Source: a virus
Strand: one strand, 5' to 3'
IMG/VR virus record: IMGVR_UViG_3300008267_000391
Span: 1 to 23,599 of that record
DNA: 23,599 nucleotides
The position numbers were made by a program, and so were the translations under genes. Positions 18,042 through 23,599 of the stretch are shown piece by piece; position 1 is the stretch's first letter, and each line of letters begins with the position of its first letter. The notes below the pieces were generated by a model that had not been told where the DNA came from, ran no database searches, and saw only the letters and a program-made list of their open reading frames with translations.

Positions 18042-18092
18042 AACTATTTTTTTTATAAATAGTTTAAGTCAAATTTTAAAAAAATAAATGAA
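18042..18092 (-). promoter_or_regulatory. AT-rich leader with start-proximal hairpin before the giant gene
   Basis: This is the longest non-coding gap in the window. On the minus strand an 8-base inverted repeat, AACTATTT at 18057-18064 and AAATAGTT at 18042-18049, encloses a 7-base A-rich loop and ends directly at the ATG. It could influence initiation of the giant gene. The stem is AT-rich, so its stability is modest. There is no Shine-Dalgarno motif. A TAAAATTTG stretch just upstream is one base off the Bacteroidota -7 promoter element TAnnTTTG, so a promoter here is possible but not shown. Confidence 0.35.
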
Positions 18093-19931
18093 TTAAGAGA
18101 AATTGACAGTGGATAAATTCTTAACTCTTATTCTAATATCTTGTCCTGGAAACCTCACCTGATATATTTGTGTTGGTTCAGCAAATATTGTATCATCAAT
18201 TAATTCAATCTTTCTTGTAAGTGGGTCTGAATACCTTTGTGAGGTTTCAGAAGATGAGTATTGCCCACCAACATTATTGAATACTGAAATGTCTGAAATA
18301 GACACAACTCCATTTTCTGATTGGATTAATCTTCTAAGTTCAGAGATATTTACATTTTGTCCCATTTCTCTTCCACTTGGACTCATAAAGTTCTCAACTA
18401 GAATGATTACATTTGAAATTACAACTCCTTGATTTTGTGTGGCATCTAATACTAATGATAAATCAAAAGTTAAATCAATAACTGAGGCTGATGTAATAAA
18501 AATATAATCATTAATCATTCTGTAATTTGAAAGATAATTTGCTAGATTATTTTTTAGAGTATCAGATATTACAGGTATTAACTTACCTGTTGAGTCATAA
18601 GATAATACATTTATTTTAATCTTATTATCTTCTTCGGTTATTGCGACTTTAGCGGGAGCCCCAAATTGTGATGGCATTTTTCTAATTAAAGACTCGTAAT
18701 CGTTAATTGTAACAGCCCTGTTTTGGGATGCAAAATTAAATGTTGTATAGTTTCTAACTTCTTCTGTTGTCGGTACACTTGCACCTCCAATTGCGGCAGT
18801 TATATTAGTACAAGATAAAGAATTAATTACCGCAGTATTAATTGTGCTTAAAGGACCTGTAACAACAAAATTAACAGTTCCTACATTGTTAATAACATTA
18901 ACACCTAAGTTACTTCCTAATCCCCCTCCAATTCTATATTGTACAAACAAAGTTGAATTGGGTTTCAAGACTGAACCTAATGAAAAATTATTCTGATACT
19001 TAGCTAAGTCAAGTGGTGTACCATTTCTTGCAAATTCTCTTAATAATTCATCTGATGATATATTACCTCCTCCAAATGTCATTTTCAAAAATCCCTCAGG
19101 AGTAAATTCAGTAATAAATCTACTTGTTGTTTGTACATACTTACCAACTTTAATTCCAGGAGTATCTGAAGGTTTGGTGGGGTCTTCAGTAAAAATTCTA
19201 TCCTCAGCAAGAGCTTGTACTTCATACCATCTATTTGCCGTTCCCAAAAACTCTTGTACGGTTGGAACATTAGTGTAATTTGTACCGTCCTTTAATAGAA
19301 CACTTGTTACACCCAAAACATTTTTTTCAGGTAAAAATATCTCATAGAATGGTCTTGACTCCGCATCTGTAATTGTTTTTCTAAAAACTTTTGTAATACC
19401 ATTAACAACCGCCTCTCTTTTAATAATAGTATAACTTATCAACTGATTATTGGCATCAAAATTTGGTATTTTCTTTTTATTAGGAAATCCTTCTGCGTTA
19501 TATTCTGAAGCAAAATCAATATCATTAATTAATTCAAAAATTTGACCTGCTCCTTGTACTTGACTTCCTCTCCTGAGTATACCACAATATCTAATATCTT
19601 CTTTATCTCCAAATACAGGAACAACAATTGAGAATTCACATAGTGCAACTGATGGTCTCTGTCCTGGTACTTTTAATCCATAAGTTCTTGCAATATTGAA
19701 AACTGATGACCTTTGTTGAGCATACTGTAATACAGTTTCTTGGAGACTTCGGTCAATGTGAAAATGTAAATTGTCTGTTACGGCAGCGTTTAAATCCATG
19801 AATACACTAAAAATAGCCGCGTCATTAAAGTTTGCAACTAGTTCAGGATAATAGGTTTTTGTAAAATTTATAAGTTCCGCTCTTATTCCTTGGAAGTCTC
19901 TTGTTGTATAAGATATTTGTTTGTTTGCCAT
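18093..19931 (-). CDS. Baseplate wedge protein, gp6/GpJ-like
   Basis: This 612-residue protein carries the hallmarks of T4 gp6-like (Baseplate J superfamily) wedge proteins. The N-terminus has S-Y-T-T-R-D-F-x-x-I-R-A-E-L (7-20), Y-Y-P-E-L, a helical D-L-N-A-A-V-T-D-N-L-H-F-H-I-D block (46-60), and R-x-x-V-F-N-I-A-R-x-Y-G-L (74-86). The later conserved block T-F-N-F-A-S-Q-N-R-A-V-T-I-N-D-Y-E-S-L (397-415) is a strong family signature, followed by a beta-rich C-terminal arm. In known phages two copies of gp6 join wedge neighbours to close the ring around the hub. The ATG lies 4 bases after the gp25-like stop, giving the 25-6 (W-J) pair common in contractile phages. The length is close to T4 gp6. 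Assignment is confident; the name follows T4 usage and is not given as a symbol. Confidence 0.9.
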   Translation of the reverse strand: MANKQISYTTRDFQGIRAELINFTKTYYPELVANFNDAAIFSVFMDLNAAVTDNLHFHIDRSLQETVLQYAQQRSSVFNIARTYGLKVPGQRPSVALCEFSIVVPVFGDKEDIRYCGILRRGSQVQGAGQIFELINDIDFASEYNAEGFPNKKKIPNFDANNQLISYTIIKREAVVNGITKVFRKTITDAESRPFYEIFLPEKNVLGVTSVLLKDGTNYTNVPTVQEFLGTANRWYEVQALAEDRIFTEDPTKPSDTPGIKVGKYVQTTSRFITEFTPEGFLKMTFGGGNISSDELLREFARNGTPLDLAKYQNNFSLGSVLKPNSTLFVQYRIGGGLGSNLGVNVINNVGTVNFVVTGPLSTINTAVINSLSCTNITAAIGGASVPTTEEVRNYTTFNFASQNRAVTINDYESLIRKMPSQFGAPAKVAITEEDNKIKINVLSYDSTGKLIPVISDTLKNNLANYLSNYRMINDYIFITSASVIDLTFDLSLVLDATQNQGVVISNVIILVENFMSPSGREMGQNVNISELRRLIQSENGVVSISDISVFNNVGGQYSSSETSQRYSDPLTRKIELIDDTIFAEPTQIYQVRFPGQDIRIRVKNLSTVNFS

Positions 19932-19935
19932 GTTC

Positions 19936-20382
19936 TTATAAATTTATAATTATAAAGTCACTAGAATTAAATACATTGTTAGTTATAGTGTAATCAATTC
20001 TAACTTTAGCTGTGTACTCAACTGTTGACCTGCCGGGCATATCAAAAGTTTTAACATCAGTGTTACCATTAACTGGTTCATCATCAGTTGCAGGGTATAC
20101 GGATATATTATTAACTTGCAAATTAGGAATATAGGTACTTACAGAATCTCGTATTTCAGCTTCTATTTGATTAAATGTTGGTCCATCAAGTGGTTCAAAT
20201 ATAAATTCATATAACCTTGTCCCAAAATCAGGTAAGAAATATCTACTACCTTTTCTTGTCAACAGAAGATGGATTAAACTACTTCTAATTTCTTCATCTT
20301 CATAATCTGAAAGGTCTAAATATTTTCCATCAAATGAATCTCTGAAAGGAAAAGTTACACCATATGTTTTTCCATTTGCCAT
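19936..20382 (-). CDS. Baseplate wedge protein, gp25/GpW-like
   Basis: This 148-residue protein matches the small gp25-like wedge family. An E-I-R-S-S-L-I-H-L-L-L-T helix (31-42) leads into R-K-G-S-R-Y-F-L-P-D-F-G-T-R-L-Y-E-F and the conserved F-E-P (62-64). A C-terminal beta hairpin with R-V-D/I-Y-type strands follows. In T4 and P2 this protein nucleates sheath assembly on the baseplate wedge. The family is called lysozyme-like by historical annotation, but no lysozyme catalytic motif is visible. It directly precedes the gp6-like gene, 4 bases apart. The stop region includes a 14-base perfect palindrome, TTATAAATTTATAA (19936-19949), which encodes the last residues and may be chance in AT-rich DNA. 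Confidence 0.9.
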   Translation of the reverse strand: MANGKTYGVTFPFRDSFDGKYLDLSDYEDEEIRSSLIHLLLTRKGSRYFLPDFGTRLYEFIFEPLDGPTFNQIEAEIRDSVSTYIPNLQVNNISVYPATDDEPVNGNTDVKTFDMPGRSTVEYTAKVRIDYTITNNVFNSSDFIIINL

Positions 20383-20399
20383 ATCATATAAATATGGAA
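20380..20399 (-). promoter_or_regulatory. Small inverted repeat overlapping the gp25-like start codon
   Basis: On the minus strand CCATAT and ATATGG are separated by seven bases, and the second arm contains the ATG of the gp25-like gene. A 6-base AT-rich stem is weak. It is noted because a start-proximal hairpin also occurs before the giant gene. No Shine-Dalgarno motif lies in this 17-base gap. Confidence 0.2.
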
Positions 20400-21023
20400 C
20401 TATTCAATTTCATTTATATCGTAATAAAATGAATTCGAATTATCTGAAACCCACCTATCTGAACTAGTTTCAACTGACACTAAATTATTGTCCACTTTTA
20501 TTTCTTCTCTTTTAAGTGGGAATTCGGTTGTAACCCAATTTGAGTCTTTCCAAAAAATTCTATTGTTTGGTTGACATAATAAATACCCTTCATCTGAAAC
20601 CAAAATATGTCCACATTTGTAGTCTGAGGGTTCATCTGAATATGGATTATCAAACCAATCTATTGTCATAAGATAAGTGACCCAAACTTTTGTTTTATCC
20701 TTTAAAATAACTTCAGCTCTTTTTCCTTTCAAAAACTCAAATTTTGTAACCGAATGATTCTCACTAAAACAATCCCAAAGTTGTTTAAAGTGAAATGGTA
20801 TATCTTTTTTTGGTTCCTTTAAAAAAATTTCAGACAAAGGAACTCTTGACCTTAACATTCCATAATCAGTCATTATATGAAATGTTAAAATTTTTCCTGA
20901 TAAAGACTGAATTCCAAAAGCATAAGCGTTATGGAATTTGTCTTTGTCTTCTTCTTTTTTTGTAAAGTGGGATAGTCTCACTAAACATTTGAAACTATCC
21001 ACACTTGAATTTAATACTGCCAT
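20400..21023 (-). CDS. Unrecognised 207-residue protein between nrdA and the tail block
   Basis: I do not recognise this protein. It is soluble-looking, rich in Lys, Asp, Glu, Trp and aromatic residues, and has no signal peptide or membrane segment. The N-terminal half has alternating strands, including A-Y-A-F-G-I-Q-S-L and I-M-T-D-Y-G-M-L-R-S-R-V-P-L-S. It continues with Q-L-W-D-C-F-S, V-W-V-T-Y-L-M-T-I-D-W-F-D and an acidic C-terminus. Composition differs from the Asn/Thr/Ser-rich structural genes to its left, so it may be non-structural. The ATG lies 3 bases after the nrdA stop, and it ends in TAG 17 bases before the gp25-like gene, so it is probably co-transcribed with both. A chaperone, assembly factor or regulatory role would be guesswork. 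Confidence 0.75.
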   Translation of the reverse strand: MAVLNSSVDSFKCLVRLSHFTKKEEDKDKFHNAYAFGIQSLSGKILTFHIMTDYGMLRSRVPLSEIFLKEPKKDIPFHFKQLWDCFSENHSVTKFEFLKGKRAEVILKDKTKVWVTYLMTIDWFDNPYSDEPSDYKCGHILVSDEGYLLCQPNNRIFWKDSNWVTTEFPLKREEIKVDNNLVSVETSSDRWVSDNSNSFYYDINEIE

Positions 21024-21026
21024 ATT

Positions 21027-23459
21027 TTACGATGAGCATCCAAAGCATTCAAATTCACTATTATCAGGTTTTGGTGGAAGATTCATTGATGAATAATCTA
21101 CCTTTGGCGGTTCTGGTGTCACATTTGGTTTTTTAATCTTTGAGATGTCCACAGCCAAGTGTTTTGCCCCCGTAGAAATTGCCTTTGTTCTAACATAGTA
21201 ACAAAGTGTTTTAAGTCCCTTTTCCCATCCATAGAAATGAGATGATGAAATTTTTGACAGTGTTGGGTTACCCATATAAATGTTCATTGACTGAGATTGG
21301 TCAATAAAGGGTGCTCTATCGGCTGCCATTTCAATCAATTCTTTCTGAGAAATTTCCCAAATGGTTTTGTATTTTGGAATTAAATGTTCAATTCTCTTAA
21401 CCTTCTTATTATAATGTCTATCCTCAGGGTCAAGATAATTGTTAAAGTTAATACCCTGAACTGAACCTTCATTTAGAATGATTTCGTTTTTTAGGTCTTC
21501 ACCCCAAATTCCAATCTTTTCAAAATCGTTAATCAAATACTTGTTAACAATCATAATTTCACCACCAACAACACGTCTGTTAAAAATAGCTGAGTGAGCG
21601 GGTTCTGTCATTTCATATGAACCTGTAATTTTGGCTGAGGACGCTACAGGCATCTGTGCTGTGAATAATGAATTACAAACACCATAGTCCTTAACTTCTT
21701 CTTTTAATGAAGTCCAGTTCCATCTTCCTGATAAGTTCTCTTCATTAAGTCCCCACATATCAAATTGGAATATTCCTTCTGACATTGGTGAACCATTGAA
21801 GTAATCATATGGTTTGTATTCTCCTGACTTACAAAGTGAACAACTTTCAGTAATTGACGCAAAATAAATTGTTTCAAAAATTTCTTTATTTAATTTACGA
21901 GCTTCTTCAGATGTGAAAATGTAATCCATCAAGTAGAATACATCGGCAAGTCCTTGGGTTCCAATTGCAATTGCTCTTTGTTCAAGTCCACCTTTTCTAC
22001 CTTTTTCAGTAGAGTAATTGTTAATATCAACAACTTTGTTAAGGGCTCTTACAACCTTACGAGTCTCCTCATATAAAAGTTGGTGGTCAAAAGTTCCATC
22101 TTTAACGAAGTTCTTCAGTACCATTGAAGATAATGTGCAAATAGCAGTTGTGTTCTCATCTGTGTATTGGTAAATCTCGTTACAAAGATTTGATTGTTTG
22201 ATTACACCAATGTTTTGGTGGTTGGTCTTTTTGTTAGCATTATCCTTAGAACAAAGGTATGGTACACCAGTTTCAATTTGTGACTCAATTACTTTAGACC
22301 AAACCTCTTGCGCTCTTACTTTTTTACCAAGACCAAGTGATACTGCTTTGTTATAATTCTCTTCATATTCGTCTCCATAACATTCTTGGAGTGCTTTAAT
22401 TCCGGTCTTCTTAATATCATTTGGACAGAACAAATACCAATCATCATTATTTCTAACGGCTTTCATAAAGTTGTCAGGAATCCAAAGAGCAGTGAACAAA
22501 TCACGAGCTCTGAGTTCCTCAGCACCTGTGTTCTTTTTAATATCCAAAAGGTCAAAAATATCTTTGTGCCAAGGTTCCAAATAAATTGCCGCTGAACCAG
22601 GACGACGACCTTGTTGATTGAAAAAACGAAGAGACTCATTTACAATCTTCAGATATTTCAAAAGACCACCAGCGAATCCACCTGAAGAGGTAATACGACT
22701 TTCTTTACTACGAATATTCGACATAGAAAGTCCAATACCAGCGGCATCTGATGAATATGTTGAAATATCTCTCATTGTATTCAAAAGACCTTCTCTTGAG
22801 TCCGCATCGTTATAGTGAAGAACACAAGATGCAAGTTGTGGGGTCTTTGTACCAGCATTAATCATAATTGGAGTTGCCGGTGAAATAAGTTGACTTGATA
22901 AAGACTTATAATATTCAACCGCCTGTTCAAACGACTTGGTTACCCAAACCGCAACACGCATGTACATATGTTGAGGTCTTTCGACTGTCTTACCATTCGG
23001 TAGTTTCAACAAATACATTTCTTGTAATGAACGCCAAGCAAAGTAGTCGAAATTGTAATCATTATCGTGATTAATTACTTCGTCAATATTACTTGGACCA
23101 TAAGAGTTAATCATATTGATGAACTCGTCATTTACAATTCCTTCTTTGTGAAGGGTCATCATAGTATTTGAAAAACTTGGGTCAGTTTCTTTGTGATAAG
23201 CTGAAATTGCAACTGATGAGGCAAGACGAGAGTAATCGTGGTGACTACCTGTAAACGCCGCAGCAATCTCGTAAATTAACTTATCAAGTTCTTTTGTAGT
23301 AATTTCGCCTTCAGTTGGAACTGAGGTAATTACTTTAATGAAAATTTCATCAGAATTAATGTTAAGACCTTTAGCAGCCCTCTTAATTCGATTGTATATT
23401 TTCTGTGGGTTAAAAGACGCATCTTCCCCACTACGTTTTTTTATTTTTAGTGACATCAT
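21027..23459 (-). CDS. nrdA: Class I ribonucleoside-diphosphate reductase large (alpha) subunit
   Basis: NrdA reduces ribonucleotides to deoxyribonucleotides in the infected cell's cytoplasm, with the radical supplied by NrdB. Residues about 4-90 form an ATP-cone regulatory domain, beginning I-K-K-R-S-G-E. The catalytic barrel follows. Visible key residues are Cys212 (in A-S-C-V-L) and Cys441 (in A-I-C-T-L-S-S) as the redox pair, Cys426 as the thiyl-radical Cys, and N424 and E428 in N-L-C-N-E. The tyrosine pair Y754-Y755 (L-C-Y-Y-V-R-T) is the radical relay. The C-terminus ends in C-F-G-C-S-S (Cys805, Cys808), the swinging redox tail. At 810 residues it is a full-length enzyme with no residue missing. 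Two consecutive ATG codons allow a start at 23459 or 23456. It follows nrdB by 19 bases and lacks a Shine-Dalgarno motif. Confidence 0.96.
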   Translation of the reverse strand: MMSLKIKKRSGEDASFNPQKIYNRIKRAAKGLNINSDEIFIKVITSVPTEGEITTKELDKLIYEIAAAFTGSHHDYSRLASSVAISAYHKETDPSFSNTMMTLHKEGIVNDEFINMINSYGPSNIDEVINHDNDYNFDYFAWRSLQEMYLLKLPNGKTVERPQHMYMRVAVWVTKSFEQAVEYYKSLSSQLISPATPIMINAGTKTPQLASCVLHYNDADSREGLLNTMRDISTYSSDAAGIGLSMSNIRSKESRITSSGGFAGGLLKYLKIVNESLRFFNQQGRRPGSAAIYLEPWHKDIFDLLDIKKNTGAEELRARDLFTALWIPDNFMKAVRNNDDWYLFCPNDIKKTGIKALQECYGDEYEENYNKAVSLGLGKKVRAQEVWSKVIESQIETGVPYLCSKDNANKKTNHQNIGVIKQSNLCNEIYQYTDENTTAICTLSSMVLKNFVKDGTFDHQLLYEETRKVVRALNKVVDINNYSTEKGRKGGLEQRAIAIGTQGLADVFYLMDYIFTSEEARKLNKEIFETIYFASITESCSLCKSGEYKPYDYFNGSPMSEGIFQFDMWGLNEENLSGRWNWTSLKEEVKDYGVCNSLFTAQMPVASSAKITGSYEMTEPAHSAIFNRRVVGGEIMIVNKYLINDFEKIGIWGEDLKNEIILNEGSVQGINFNNYLDPEDRHYNKKVKRIEHLIPKYKTIWEISQKELIEMAADRAPFIDQSQSMNIYMGNPTLSKISSSHFYGWEKGLKTLCYYVRTKAISTGAKHLAVDISKIKKPNVTPEPPKVDYSSMNLPPKPDNSEFECFGCSS

Positions 23460-23478
23460 AGTTTTATAAAATAATCAA

Positions 23479-23599
23479 TTAGAAGTCATCCGTAAAGGAC
23501 AATGTTTCGTTCAACTTAGCTTTTTGATACTCAACAGTCCTTGACTCAAAGAAATTTCCTTTGGTCTCAACGGCAATTTGTTCCATGAACTTAAATGGT
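23479..23599 (-). CDS. nrdB: Class I ribonucleotide reductase small (beta) subunit, C-terminal 39 residues
   Basis: Only the 3' end lies in the window. The 39 visible residues read P-F-K-F-M-E-Q-I-A-V at the edge, then K-G-N-F-F-E-S-R-T-V-E-Y-Q-K-A, and end S-F-T-D-D-F before TAA. N-F-F-E-x-R-x-x-E-Y-Q-K is the standard end of class I R2 proteins. The acidic-aromatic final peptide is the tail that docks on NrdA. It precedes nrdA by 19 bases in the same direction, so the two are likely one operon with order nrdB-nrdA. The radical cofactor residues are outside the window, so subclass (Ia, or another metal centre) cannot be judged. Confidence 0.92.
   Translation of the reverse strand, partial: PFKFMEQIAVETKGNFFESRTVEYQKAKLNETLSFTDDF

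Noticed and set aside
18054-18061. TATAAATA, the T4 late-promoter core, on the plus strand here and at 20387-20394
   Set aside because: The same octamer occurs on the plus strand inside several minus-strand genes (for example near 9997, 12857 and 16170), and none points towards a plus-strand gene. It is background of AT-rich antisense.
18066-18074. TAAAATTTG as a Bacteroidota -7 promoter element
   Set aside because: Spacing is one base off TAnnTTTG and no convincing -33 TTG is placed upstream, so it is mentioned only as a possibility.
19936-19949. 14-base perfect palindrome TTATAAATTTATAA as an operator
   Set aside because: It encodes the last residues and stop of the gp25-like protein and consists only of A and T, so chance is likely.
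19936-20382. Lysozyme activity for the gp25-like protein
   Set aside because: The family name is historical. No catalytic Glu/Asp arrangement of a lysozyme is apparent and the motifs are those of a wedge protein.

Overview
The window looks like part of the genome of a contractile-tailed (myovirus-type) phage, probably infecting a member of the Bacteroidota. It is AT-rich by eye. Every supported gene lies on the minus strand, so transcription runs from right to left. Genes are packed end to end with overlaps or gaps of a few bases, and the longest gap is 51 bases. The phage assignment rests on two recognisable baseplate wedge proteins, a gp25/GpW-type protein and a gp6/GpJ-type protein, sitting among very large beta-rich structural proteins. 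The host guess rests on SprB/PKD-type repeats typical of Bacteroidota surface proteins and on the absence of Shine-Dalgarno motifs before all ten visible starts.

In order of transcription: at the right edge is the C-terminal end of the ribonucleotide reductase small subunit (nrdB), followed by a complete class I large subunit (nrdA, 21027-23459) with all expected catalytic residues. A 207-residue protein I do not recognise (20400-21023) links the nucleotide-metabolism pair to the tail block.

The tail block starts with the gp25-like protein (19936-20382) and the gp6-like protein (18093-19931). A 51-base AT-rich leader with a hairpin follows, then a giant 2305-residue protein (11124-18041). 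This giant has an N-terminal carboxypeptidase-regulatory-like fold, a strongly hydrophobic stretch of about 50 residues, and a cysteine-rich region. Next come four unrecognised structural proteins of 595, 346, 471 and 303 residues, one with a clear PKD motif. A 982-residue protein with a GpI/gp7-like signature follows.

The last gene (1-3012) is incomplete at the left edge, but its frame is open for 1004 codons. It begins with seven SprB-like modules and continues with globular modules separated by Thr/Pro-rich linkers, which is the layout of a host-binding fibre or adhesin.

The order gp25-like, gp6-like, ..., gpI-like, fibre-like parallels W-J-I-H of phage P2. Here a giant membrane-segment protein and four unknown proteins are inserted between J and I. 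I infer that the block builds the baseplate wedges and the receptor-binding apparatus, and that the RNR pair supplies deoxynucleotides for phage replication. I see no tRNA, CRISPR array, insertion sequence, integrase, terminator or convincing promoter.
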